This document shows positions 35,668-43,627 of a DNA stretch of 64,000 bases, in pieces; position 1 is the stretch's first letter, and every line of letters begins with the position of its first letter. The notes beneath the pieces are model-generated. The model made no database searches and had not been told where the DNA came from. It saw only the letters and a list, made by a program, of their open reading frames with translations. Origin of the DNA: Ruminococcus sp. AM22-13 (GTDB lineage Bacteria > Bacillota > Clostridia > Lachnospirales > Lachnospiraceae); assembly GCF_003471165.1 (NCBI RefSeq), contig NZ_QRIL01000004.1, forward strand, positions 1 through 64,000. The letters run 5' to 3'. The translations under genes and the position numbers were made by a program.

Positions 35668-35705
35668 GTGTTATAGGAACATTACGGAGTAATTTCCTAT
35701 AACAC
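35668..35705. repeat. Long inverted repeat
   Basis: GTGTTATAGGAA (35668-35679) and its exact inverse TTCCTATAACAC (35694-35705) enclose ATTAC-GGA-GTAAT. The result is a nearly perfect 38-base hairpin with one bulged base. It lies just beyond the clpB-operon terminator and is not a terminator itself. Confidence 0.6.
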
Positions 35706-35750
35706 GAAAAATGCTCCCCGACAGCAATTCCCGCTGTCAGAGAGCATTTC
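35706..35750 (-). terminator. Terminator of the clpB operon
   Basis: GAAATGCTC ... GAGCATTTTTC with inner GACAGC/GCTGTC stem; T-run on the minus strand, 10 bases past the DUF4250 stop. Confidence 0.8.
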
Positions 35751-35759
35751 GCATATTTC

Positions 35760-35933
35760 CTATATGAACTGATTGGTTGCCTCATCATACTCATAATCGA
35801 TGGAATGCATCTTCTCCACCAGTTCGTCTTTCTTCAATCCTCTGCATGTGCAGAGTGCTTCCAGGGAATCATAGTAATCCCTGAGCTGAGTATTCACATA
35901 ACTCAGCAGAATCATTGGATCTTTGGGTATCAT
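35760..35933 (-). CDS. DUF4250 domain protein
   Basis: A 57-residue cytosolic protein (starts MIPKDPMILLSYVNTQLRDY, ends DYEYDEATNQFI), a clear match to the DUF4250 family of Lachnospiraceae. It holds a short helix-turn-helix-like segment (CRGLKKDELVEKM). The ATG directly abuts the clpB stop codon with no spacer, so translation is coupled and the gene falls under the same CIRCE-controlled promoter. Function unknown. Confidence 0.85.
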   Translation of the reverse strand: MIPKDPMILLSYVNTQLRDYYDSLEALCTCRGLKKDELVEKMHSIDYEYDEATNQFI

Positions 35934-38525
35934 TTAGTTTCCGTCCTTTACCGTAACAATGAATTCCCCATTCTGAACATCCAGCACCAGAGTATCACCT
36001 GCGTGAACATCTCCGGACAAAATCTTTCGTGCCGCAAGAGTCTCCACATATTTCTGCAGATAACGCTTCAGCGGACGTGCACCATATACCGGGTCATAGC
36101 CATTCTCGATAACCTGATCCTTGGCTGCATCTGTCAGTTCCAGGGAAAGCTCCTGGTCTGCAAGACGTTTGTCAAGCTCGCCGACCATCAAATCTACTAT
36201 CTTACCAATATTGGATTTTGTCAAGGGCTTGAACATAATTATTTCATCCAGACGGTTCAGAAATTCCGGACGGAAATGGCCTCTCAGGTCATCCATAACC
36301 TGACTCTGAGCCTCAGGTTTGATCTCACCATTCTCATCAATACCATCCAGCAGATACGGAGAACCGATGTTGGAAGTCATGATAAGAATTGTATTCTTAA
36401 AGTCAACTGTACGTCCCTGAGAATCTGTGATACGGCCATCATCCAGTACCTGCAGCAGTACGTTAAACACATCCGGATGTGCTTTCTCAATCTCATCGAA
36501 AAGTACAACACTGTATGGTTTACGGCGGACTGCCTCAGTAAGCTGGCCGCCCTCCTCATATCCTACATATCCCGGAGGCGCTCCGATCAGTCTGGATACA
36601 GAATACTTCTCCATGTACTCACTCATATCAATTCTGACCATATTCTGCTCATCATCAAACAGATTCTCTGCTAAAGTCTTGGCAAGCTCTGTCTTACCTA
36701 CACCTGTAGGACCAAGGAACAGGAAAGAACCGATAGGTTTGGTCGGATCCTTGATGCCGGCTTTGGAACGAAGGATTGCATCTGTAACCCTCTTCACACC
36801 TTCATCCTGGCCTACAACTCTCTTATGAAGCTGATCTTCCAGAGTAAGGAGTTTCGCTCTCTCGCCTTCTGTCAGTCTTGTTACAGGAATACCAGTCCAT
36901 CTGGAAATGATCCTTGCGATCTCATCATCAGTAACTGCCTCATGTACCAGACTTCTGTCACTTTCTTTGACACTCTTTTCTTCGATTTCCAACTGCTGCT
37001 GTAATTTCGGAAGTTCACCGTACTGTAACTGTGCAGCCTTCTCCAGATCATAATTCTGTTTTGCTTTCTGGATCTGCTTATTCACATCCTCAATCTGCTC
37101 ACGAAGCTTCTGTAATTTCTCTACAGAATGCTTCTCATTATCCCACTGTGCTTTCTGGGTATTAAAGGTATCACGAAGCTCTGCCAGCTCCTTCTGAAGT
37201 GTTTCCAGACGTTCCTTACTCAGATTATCTGTCTCTTTCTTCAGTGCAGATTCCTCAATCTCCAGCTGCATGATCTTACGGCGCTGTTCATCCAGCTCTG
37301 AAGGCATGGAATCCAGCTCTGTCTTGATCAGGGCACAGGCCTCATCCACCAGGTCAATAGCCTTATCAGGAAGAAAACGGTCTGTGATATATCTATGTGA
37401 AAGTGTAGCTGCTGCAACCAACGCACTGTCTGTAATCTTAACACCATGGAAGACCTCATATCTCTCCTTCAGACCACGAAGGATGGAAATGGTATCCTCC
37501 ACTGTAGGTTCATCTACCATAACAGGCTGGAAACGACGTTCCAGAGCGGCATCTTTCTCAATATACTGACGGTACTCATCCAGAGTTGTGGCACCGATAC
37601 AGTGAAGCTCACCTCTGGCAAGCATAGGTTTCAGCATATTGCTTGCATCCATGGCTCCGTCAGTCTTACCTGCACCAACGATCAGATGTAACTCATCAAT
37701 GAAAAGAATAATGTTTCCTTCACTCTTCTTTACTTCTTCAAGGACTGCTTTCAGACGTTCCTCAAACTCACCTCTGTATTTGGCACCTGCTACCAGAGCA
37801 CCCATATCCAGGGCAAAAATCTTCTTATCCTTCAAGCCTTCCGGCACATCCTCTGCCACGATTCGCTGAGCAAGACCCTCGATTGCTGCAGTCTTACCTA
37901 CACCAGGCTCACCGATAAGCACAGGATTGTTCTTGGTCTTACGGGAAAGGATTCTGATAATATTACGGATTTCCTCATCACGTCCAATCACAGGATCCAG
38001 CTTCTGGTTACGTGCCTTTTCGACTAAATCCTCACCATATTTATTCAAAGTATCATAAGTAGCTTCCGGATTGTCACTGACTACACGCTGATTGCCTCGT
38101 ACTGTAGAAAGTGCCTGCAGGAAACGTTCCTTAGTAATACCAAATTCCTGAAACAGCTTCTTCATGCTTGGACTTGGATATCTTAATAAAGCAAGGAAGA
38201 GATGCTCTACAGAGACATATTCATCTCCCATTGCCTTGGCTTCATCCTCTGCACTGACCAGAGCCTTGTTCAGATACTGTCCGAAACGAAGTTCACCGCC
38301 GGATACCTTAACCTTAGCATCCAGTGCCTGATTCAGAGAATTTCTGAAATAATCTTTATCTATCTCCATCTTCTCGATCAGTTTAAGGATCAGGCTGTCT
38401 TCCTGTTCCAACAGAGCATATAAAAGATGCTCCTCTTCAATCTCCTGGTTGCCAAACTGATAAGCAACCTTCTCCAGATCCTGGACAGCCTGTACGGATT
38501 TCTGTGTAAATTTACTGATATTCAT
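35934..38525 (-). CDS. clpB: ATP-dependent disaggregase ClpB
   Basis: An 863-residue AAA+ chaperone that, with DnaK, rescues aggregated protein. The N-domain (1-145) has two Clp repeats. NBD1 has Walker A GEPGVGKT (about 205) and Walker B ILFIDELH. The coiled-coil middle domain (about 400-525) distinguishes ClpB from ClpC/ClpA. NBD2 has Walker A GPTGVGKT (about 605), pore loop GYVGYEEGG and [12 protein letters not shown]. The length is normal. A CIRCE operator overlaps its promoter, so HrcA control is expected. The ribosome site GAGGG is visible upstream. Confidence 0.96.
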   Translation of the reverse strand: MNISKFTQKSVQAVQDLEKVAYQFGNQEIEEEHLLYALLEQEDSLILKLIEKMEIDKDYFRNSLNQALDAKVKVSGGELRFGQYLNKALVSAEDEAKAMGDEYVSVEHLFLALLRYPSPSMKKLFQEFGITKERFLQALSTVRGNQRVVSDNPEATYDTLNKYGEDLVEKARNQKLDPVIGRDEEIRNIIRILSRKTKNNPVLIGEPGVGKTAAIEGLAQRIVAEDVPEGLKDKKIFALDMGALVAGAKYRGEFEERLKAVLEEVKKSEGNIILFIDELHLIVGAGKTDGAMDASNMLKPMLARGELHCIGATTLDEYRQYIEKDAALERRFQPVMVDEPTVEDTISILRGLKERYEVFHGVKITDSALVAAATLSHRYITDRFLPDKAIDLVDEACALIKTELDSMPSELDEQRRKIMQLEIEESALKKETDNLSKERLETLQKELAELRDTFNTQKAQWDNEKHSVEKLQKLREQIEDVNKQIQKAKQNYDLEKAAQLQYGELPKLQQQLEIEEKSVKESDRSLVHEAVTDDEIARIISRWTGIPVTRLTEGERAKLLTLEDQLHKRVVGQDEGVKRVTDAILRSKAGIKDPTKPIGSFLFLGPTGVGKTELAKTLAENLFDDEQNMVRIDMSEYMEKYSVSRLIGAPPGYVGYEEGGQLTEAVRRKPYSVVLFDEIEKAHPDVFNVLLQVLDDGRITDSQGRTVDFKNTILIMTSNIGSPYLLDGIDENGEIKPEAQSQVMDDLRGHFRPEFLNRLDEIIMFKPLTKSNIGKIVDLMVGELDKRLADQELSLELTDAAKDQVIENGYDPVYGARPLKRYLQKYVETLAARKILSGDVHAGDTLVLDVQNGEFIVTVKDGN

Positions 38526-38598
38526 AGGCTAACCCTCCTCTTATATGAGAAATATCTCTCCCAAAGGAGAAATATGTTGTTTTCTTTGTTCTGCATGT

Positions 38599-38627
38599 AA
38601 TATAACACATGTTGTTAGCACTGTCAA
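38599..38627 (-). promoter_or_regulatory. clpB promoter
   Basis: On the minus strand TTGACA (38627-38622), 17 bases, TATATT (38604-38599). Confidence 0.75.
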
Positions 38628-38641
38628 GCGTTGAGTGCTAA
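38615..38641 (-). promoter_or_regulatory. CIRCE element (HrcA operator)
   Basis: TTAGCACTG-N9-GAGTGCTAA differs from the CIRCE consensus at one position. It overlaps the -35 hexamer of the clpB promoter. Confidence 0.92.
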
Positions 38642-38691
38642 TTATTTTGTGAAGAATTTGTTAACGCTACGAGCCATGCAAAATGGTGAAA

Positions 38692-38815
38692 AAAACGCCC
38701 TGCAAGTTTACTTGCAAGGACGTCTTTTTTTGCTATTTTATAGGGCGACAGCCCTACAGCGAGGGAAGTCTTTCCCGAGCTGTGCATGGCGTATGCCACT
38801 ACTTCACAGGGATTT
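38692..38815. other. Structured, probably repeated, non-coding patch
   Basis: A terminator-like hairpin (ACGCCCTGCAAG / CTTGCAAGGACGT then T7) is followed by three close stem-loops: AGGGCgacaGCCCT, GGGAAgtctTTCCC inside ACAGC/GCTGT, and GGCgtatGCC. There is no credible ORF here. It could be the end of a mobile element or a small structured RNA. Confidence 0.4.
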
Positions 38816-38889
38816 TTCACTTGCTTTCGCACTCGATTTTCTTGATTTGACCACATTTTTACGACAAAGTCTTGGAAAAATATATTTGG

Positions 38890-39243
38890 ATGAATGCTTC
38901 TGAACTGATGGAAATTTTGTTCTGGATTGATGAATTTAATCCCGGTATGATCAATCTCTTTCAATCAGAAACTTATCCAGGCGAAAAATCAAATTCCAGT
39001 GACGATACCTCTATACGCTACCACAATTCCGATAGTTGACCTGCTCATCCACCTGTTGGCATGTGGTTTAATTATGGGATTCTTAATGATTTTTTGAAAG
39101 AATGGACTCTTAGAAAAGAAGAACTGAAATCTGGTAAAATTACCAGAGATGAGTATTTTGAATGGAAAATCAACTGGCCGCAGACTTGTGATGATTGTGG
39201 AAAACGTGAACCTTCAAAGCAATGGCGATGCTCAAACGAATAG
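38890..39243 (+). pseudogene. Interrupted small ORF of unknown family (in-frame TGA)
   Basis: One frame runs from ATG 38890 to TAG at 39241 with a single TGA at 39037. The first part reads MNASELMEILFWIDEFNPGM; after the stop the second part holds a possible zinc pair (CDDCGK) and KITRDEYFEWKINWP. Both parts look protein-like and the frame does not shift, so this is most simply a gene broken by one nonsense change. The second part could be re-initiated at the ATG at 39061. Unknown function. Confidence 0.5.
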
Positions 39244-39301
39244 AATTTAGCGAAACTTAGCAAAACTTAAATTTATTATATTTTTTCTCTTTAACTAATA
39301 G

Positions 39302-39349
39302 AAAAGGCACTGAAAATCCAATATTTCTACGGTTTTCAGTGCCTTTTTT
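39302..39349. terminator. Bidirectional terminator
   Basis: AAAAGGCACTGAAAA / TTTTCAGTGCCTTTT, perfect 15-bp stem with T-runs on both strands, between the interrupted ORF and the sirtuin gene. Confidence 0.85.
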
Positions 39350-39401
39350 GCATTGTCCATTCAGAAAAATTAATTGTCTAAATAGAAATATATAAACAAC
39401 C

Positions 39402-40253
39402 CTATAGGTTCTCTCTTGCCAGATATATTTCTTTCAGCGCTTCCCCAATATCTCCATCTACCCCGATCGACTTTCCGGCAATTGCTGAAGGAATATAGAC
39501 TTCTCCTTTATTGAAGGTGATATAAACTGCTTCAGGTTCAGAAGCAGCAAGGCTCATGAAAGGCTCTTTGATCATACGGTTTCGCCATCCCACGCCCAAT
39601 TCCAGGATCGCTAGTCTTTTACCATGATATTTCTTAATAAAGTTCTGATAGTCTTGCATTTTCTTTTGGAACTGTTCGGTCTGAAAGAATGCATTGCTGT
39701 TTGCCATATTGACCGTAACTGGCCCTCCACAGCAGGAACAGCAGGGGACCAGTTCTGAGGGGATCTGTCCGTTTTTTTCAGCTTTCGCCATTTTGAGAAT
39801 TTCATTCTGGTTTTCGTAAGGATCTGTTCCGCATCCATTCTGGCACCGGGACTGGGTGAGACGGCCTTCCATCTCAAAGACTTTATCCCTGTCAAATCCT
39901 ACAGGCACGAAATGGTCCTCGCCATTGGAGGTCACAATAAAATAATCTTTGGAACCAACCAGACGATACAGATCCTCCATTACAGGACCGGGCTGTTCCA
40001 GATAACATTTCCGGCTGATCAGTCTGCTGAAAAATGCCCATTTAGATTCTTCTGTAGGATACTGAAAGAATAATCCCTGCAGTATGTTTCTGATCCCGTA
40101 TCTGCTGCGGAAATCTCCGAAATCTTTCTGAAACCAGTGATCATCTGCAAAAATATTGTATCCTTCTGAAATAGATAATCCGTTACTGGCGCCGATGAGA
40201 AGAGCGTCTGCTTCCTGGATAGCTTTATAAATATTTCTGAAGTTTTCTTCCAT
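39402..40253 (-). CDS. SirTM-like (class M) sirtuin, paralog 1
   Basis: 283 residues with a sirtuin Rossmann fold: GASNGLSISEGYNIF (21-35) for NAD and VTSNGEDHF (108-115). The usual catalytic His position reads FEMEG (Glu129), as expected for class M sirtuins, which act mainly as ADP-ribosyltransferases rather than deacetylases. Zinc ligands: CxxxC (137, 141) and a CCSCC cluster (171-175). SirTM enzymes in other bacteria modify lipoylated GcvH-like proteins and sit beside a macrodomain gene; none is present here. AAAAGGAG precedes the ATG. A decayed third copy separates it from paralog 2. Confidence 0.8.
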   Translation of the reverse strand: MEENFRNIYKAIQEADALLIGASNGLSISEGYNIFADDHWFQKDFGDFRSRYGIRNILQGLFFQYPTEESKWAFFSRLISRKCYLEQPGPVMEDLYRLVGSKDYFIVTSNGEDHFVPVGFDRDKVFEMEGRLTQSRCQNGCGTDPYENQNEILKMAKAEKNGQIPSELVPCCSCCGGPVTVNMANSNAFFQTEQFQKKMQDYQNFIKKYHGKRLAILELGVGWRNRMIKEPFMSLAASEPEAVYITFNKGEVYIPSAIAGKSIGVDGDIGEALKEIYLARENL

Positions 40254-40257
40254 AATG

Positions 40258-40574
40258 TTATTTCTCCTTTTCCAACTGTATCCGAAGTTCTTTTAATATA
40301 TCTGCCAGATTGCCTTGCAGGTAAAGACTTCTCCCTTTTTTTAATGTTCCGGAGCAGAAGAGGCTTCCTGGTTCAGACAGACGTAAAACACCTGGCTGTT
40401 ACGGGCCGTCATGTCCCAGAAAGGCAGTCTGATCACCCCCGGTGTCATCTCTCCAATCTTTTCCGGCAAGTACAGCCTTAAGAGCCAGATATAGCTGACC
40501 TGTAGACAGATGCCACATACTGTAAATATATTTTGTATAGTAGGCCCATTGCTGTTCCAGGGATGTCTTTGTGA
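40258..40574 (-). pseudogene. Decayed third SirTM-like sirtuin
   Basis: Between the two intact sirtuin genes, on the same strand, three reading-frame pieces match successive parts of the family. EQQWAYYTKYIYSMW...LAGKDW resembles the segment before the TSN/TTN motif. GEMTPGVIRLPFWDMT then VFYVCLNQEASSAPEH matches the region that reads RMTPMFIQEPFWNLT in paralog 2. GRSLYLQGNLADILKELR is the C-terminal end in a shifted frame. The last shift lies in a seven-A run (minus strand) near 40340. A central deletion removes the NAD-site and zinc regions. Confidence 0.7.
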
Positions 40575-41483
40575 CTATGCTTCTCCATGCTCCTTGTTTT
40601 CCTCTTTCTTTACCCTCACTGCCTCCTGCAGCACCAGGGCAATGTCTTCTTTGATAGCCAGCCCCTTCTGTTCTATTTCTCTGGGAAGAATGGCGTCCTT
40701 TGGATTAATGGTAATGTAAAACGCCTTAGGCAGGGAGTATGTGAGATTCCAGAAAGGTTCCTGGATAAACATAGGGGTCATTCGTCCTACGCCCAACTCC
40801 AGAAAAAGGATCTTCTTCTCTTTATTCTTTTCCAGAAATTCGTTGATCTTCCGATATTCGTCTTTATACTTGGCACCTTCCAGAAATGTATATCCCCGTA
40901 CCCAGGGCTCCATCTGGGCTCCGCATTTTGGACAGCGGGGGATCATTTTGGCGGGGATACACAGATTCTCGTCAATAGCTGCATTCATGGCATAGACCAT
41001 ATCCTTGTTGTAATAAATCTGGTCATGACATTGGCGGCTGCACTGATAATAGCGGAAATCACCCTGGATGGCGCTTAATTTTTCTTCGGACACCACACGG
41101 GTAAACTGGAAGTCCTGATTGGTGGTCATAATATGATAGTTTTTACCCTCAAGGAGTTCCATGAGATCGTAGTAAGGCTGTCCTGTAGGACACTCATATT
41201 CCATATAGCCCATACGTACAAGAAATGCCCAATGAGCTTCCGGGGAAGGATAATGATAGTAAAATCCGTTAAAGGCTCCGGTAAATCCATATTTTTTATG
41301 GAAATCCCCCAGATATTTCTGAAATATCGCATCATTCTGATAGAAAAAATTATAGCCACAGGAAGCGGACATGCCGGCTGCTGCTCCTACCAGAATGGCT
41401 TCAGCAGAATTAAGTTTATCTAATAAGGTCCGGGCATTTTTTTGATATGCATTTTCAAAAACAATATTTTTCGTTGGCTGCAT
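40575..41483 (-). CDS. SirTM-like (class M) sirtuin, paralog 2
   Basis: 302 residues: GAAAGMSASCGYNFFY (33-48), MTTNQDFQF (119-127, Asn122 and Asp124), and IQG with Gln140 where canonical sirtuins have the catalytic His. The Asn/Asp/Gln set is what is described for SirTM ADP-ribosyltransferases. Zinc ligands CxxxC (148, 152) and CPKC (184, 187). Charged C-terminal tail. AGGAAAG precedes the ATG. It is divergent from an Rrf2 remnant. Activity is inferred from family knowledge. Confidence 0.8.
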   Translation of the reverse strand: MQPTKNIVFENAYQKNARTLLDKLNSAEAILVGAAAGMSASCGYNFFYQNDAIFQKYLGDFHKKYGFTGAFNGFYYHYPSPEAHWAFLVRMGYMEYECPTGQPYYDLMELLEGKNYHIMTTNQDFQFTRVVSEEKLSAIQGDFRYYQCSRQCHDQIYYNKDMVYAMNAAIDENLCIPAKMIPRCPKCGAQMEPWVRGYTFLEGAKYKDEYRKINEFLEKNKEKKILFLELGVGRMTPMFIQEPFWNLTYSLPKAFYITINPKDAILPREIEQKGLAIKEDIALVLQEAVRVKKEENKEHGEA

Positions 41484-41537
41484 GGTTGACTTTCCTTTCT
41501 TTTATTGTTATTATTAAAATTACATCAAAATCGTACC

Positions 41538-41807
41538 ATGTTAAAATATAAATTACAAGAAGAAAAAGAGCATCTGACCAGTGCCCAGATTGCAAAAAGT
41601 GTAAAAACAAATCCTGCCTATATCCGGCAGCTGATGGCCGTGCTGAAAAATGCAAGCCTTATCTCCAATACCCAAGGCCAGGCAAACGCCTGTCTTACCA
41701 AACCTGCAGATGAAATTACTATGCTGGATATATACCGGGCAGTGGAGGGAGAAAAGCCTTTGCTTCATCTTGATATTGATACCAACCCAGAGTGTGGAGT
41801 ATACTGA
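41538..41807 (+). pseudogene. Truncated Rrf2 family regulator
   Basis: About 89 residues remain: TSAQIAKSVKTNPAYIRQLM (recognition helix), then LTKPADEITMLDIYRAVEG and DTNPECGV, ending at a stop. The intact paralog at 57933 has the same blocks but also a normal N-terminus (MKYSTKLSDTVHVMVLIA) and about 50 more residues. Both ends are therefore lost. The retained HTH leaves open some residual DNA binding. Confidence 0.65.
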
Positions 41808-41815
41808 TAATAATA

Positions 41816-41863
41816 AAGAGACTGTAACATTCATGGAAAACTATGAGTTGTTTCAGTCTCTTG
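41816..41863 (-). terminator. Possible terminator after the radical SAM gene
   Basis: AAGAGACTG and CAGTCTCTT form a 9-bp stem across about 29 bases. It has a weak T-run, so this is uncertain. Confidence 0.35.
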
Positions 41864-41894
41864 AGGCACCTCTTTTACATCTCAACTTATTCAA

Positions 41895-42806
41895 TCATTT
41901 TTTGCGCCGCCCTGTATTTTCCGATCCCCGTACTTCTTCATGATAGAAATAGTCCACGATTACAGGATGACCTGGCTCTGCGCGGCCATAAGGCAGTTCG
42001 TTGTCTACAAAAGGACAGTCGTATTTTTGGGACATCTGTGCTGCCTGGTTTTCCAATGCCCGAAAATAGCTTCGATCTCCCTTGCGATAGATTTCATCAT
42101 ACAGGGTAACAAGGTGGGGATAACATTTCTGAATATAATCCAGGATCTCCTGTTTGAAACCACCGCGGAGATTTAGATTTTCTAACCATACCAGGTCACA
42201 CTGATCTTTCACACGTTCAAAAATCTTTTCAAAATCTGTGATGCCCGGAAATACTGGGGAAATGAAACAAACCGTGCGTATTCCGGCTTCGTATACCTGC
42301 TTCATTGCCTCAAGTCTGCGGCTGATGCTGACAGCTTGATCCATGTCTGCCTGAAATTTTTCATCTAATGTGTTGATCGACCATGAGACAGTGACTTTTC
42401 CCATTTCTTTTAGCAAGTCAATATCCCGGAGTACAAGATCCGATTTCGTACAGATAAGGATTTCTGCACCGCTATTTTTTAACTGTTCTAAAATCCTGCG
42501 GGTATTTCTTATCTCCTTTTCCTGGGGCAGATACCCATCTGTCACGGAACCAATCACTACCCGTTGGCCTTTATATTTTCTCGGGTTTTTAATTGCCGGC
42601 CAGTGTTTTATATCCAGAAATGTTCCCCACGATTCGGTATGCCCGGTGAACCGTTTCATAAAAGAGGCATAGCAGTATTTGCAGCCGTGGGTACATCCTA
42701 CATAAGGATTGACAGAATATCCCCCTACCGGAAGACTGGATTTAGTCATGATATTTTTTGTTTCTATATCCCGGATCAGAATATTCTTTTCCATTATTTT
42801 TTCCAT
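41895..42806 (-). CDS. SPL-like radical SAM protein
   Basis: 303 residues. The [4Fe-4S] motif CTHGCKYC (Cys 38, 42, 45) belongs to the spore-photoproduct-lyase-like/DUF1848-type radical SAM group; GSVTDGYLPQEKE, ICTKSDLVLRD and SWSINTLDE follow the barrel strands. It generates a 5'-deoxyadenosyl radical; the substrate is unknown. True SplB has an extra conserved cysteine and a photolyase-like N-terminal part not obvious here. GGAGG lies ten bases before the ATG. It overlaps the short ORF upstream. Confidence 0.82.
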   Translation of the reverse strand: MEKIMEKNILIRDIETKNIMTKSSLPVGGYSVNPYVGCTHGCKYCYASFMKRFTGHTESWGTFLDIKHWPAIKNPRKYKGQRVVIGSVTDGYLPQEKEIRNTRRILEQLKNSGAEILICTKSDLVLRDIDLLKEMGKVTVSWSINTLDEKFQADMDQAVSISRRLEAMKQVYEAGIRTVCFISPVFPGITDFEKIFERVKDQCDLVWLENLNLRGGFKQEILDYIQKCYPHLVTLYDEIYRKGDRSYFRALENQAAQMSQKYDCPFVDNELPYGRAEPGHPVIVDYFYHEEVRGSENTGRRKK

Positions 42807-42949
42807 GCGTTCTGTTCCTCCAAAACCCGGATAAATGCCGAGGGCAGATCCTGGATCATTTGATTATCTCCCATAACGGGAAGTAGATCCTCTTTCATAA
42901 ACACCGGTTTTGAATCATCTACAATCAGAATTTTTTGTCTTTTATTCAT
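42794..42949 (-). CDS. Small ORF (51 aa) overlapping the radical SAM start
   Basis: ATG at 42949 with a weak AAAGG site, stop at 42794 inside the radical SAM gene (13-base overlap, different frame). The product begins MNKRQKILIVDDSKPVF, like the first strand and helix of a response-regulator receiver, and ends LPSAFIRVLEEQNAWKK. The overlap suggests translational coupling. It may be a truncated longer gene or a true leader-type small protein; I do not recognise a family. Confidence 0.45.
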   Translation of the reverse strand: MNKRQKILIVDDSKPVFMKEDLLPVMGDNQMIQDLPSAFIRVLEEQNAWKK

Positions 42950-43036
42950 ATTTTTTTACCTTTATCCTTGTTGATTTTATGATGTTCCAAATCATATCCG
43001 ATTGACTACCAGTTTCTAACATCTTGCTATTTTCTT

Positions 43037-43627
43037 CTATTCAGCCTTCCCCTCTGGGAAAATAATTTTAAACACAAAGAAAAAAATCACCATGGAAACT
43101 CCACCTGTAATAATTGTCACAAGCATGTTATAGACTGCCGGTGCCACATATGCAGATGCAACTGGCATCCACAGATTATTAAATCCATTACAGATTAGTG
43201 AAATTACCACCCATGCAACAAAATACCAGATTGCCTGATATACAGGATTTCCATGGCTTTTAAAAGTAATATTTCTCTGAAGTGGAAAATTGATACACTG
43301 TGCAAGAAATGACCCTAATTCATAACTGATAAAATAGCCAAGTCCACCACCGATCAGTATATTCCCCGTTGCATCACGCAATACATTATACCCCAGTAAA
43401 CTCCATGTAAATTTTACTCCAAACAGATTCATTGAAACCTTTGGCCACATAAATTCTGTACCAGCCAGACCAATTCCCAAAATCCCTGGTAAAAATGTAA
43501 ATACAAGATACTGGAATACTGTCACGCCCATACTGAATATAACAAAATAGAATATCTGATAAAGCCATTTTGCAATAGCAGAATGTTTCTCTTCAAAACA
43601 TTTCCATATATTTTTTATACGATTCAT
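43037..43627 (-). CDS. GtrA family membrane protein
   Basis: About 196 residues and four predicted helices in the GtrA pattern, with the family marker CINFPLQRNITFKSHGNP between helices 2 and 3. GtrA-like proteins act in flipping or handling lipid-linked sugars. I place the start at the ATG 43627 (GGAGG upstream), which overlaps the GH3 stop by 4 bases. It is the last gene of the GH3 unit, so its role is probably linked to a surface glycan. Confidence 0.78.
   Translation of the reverse strand: MNRIKNIWKCFEEKHSAIAKWLYQIFYFVIFSMGVTVFQYLVFTFLPGILGIGLAGTEFMWPKVSMNLFGVKFTWSLLGYNVLRDATGNILIGGGLGYFISYELGSFLAQCINFPLQRNITFKSHGNPVYQAIWYFVAWVVISLICNGFNNLWMPVASAYVAPAVYNMLVTIITGGVSMVIFFFVFKIIFPEGKAE

Noticed and set aside
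38638..38964. Minus-strand frame of 108 codons across the hairpin patch
   Set aside because: It has no ribosome site, runs through hairpins and the CIRCE region, and its composition follows the repeats; I treat it as non-coding.
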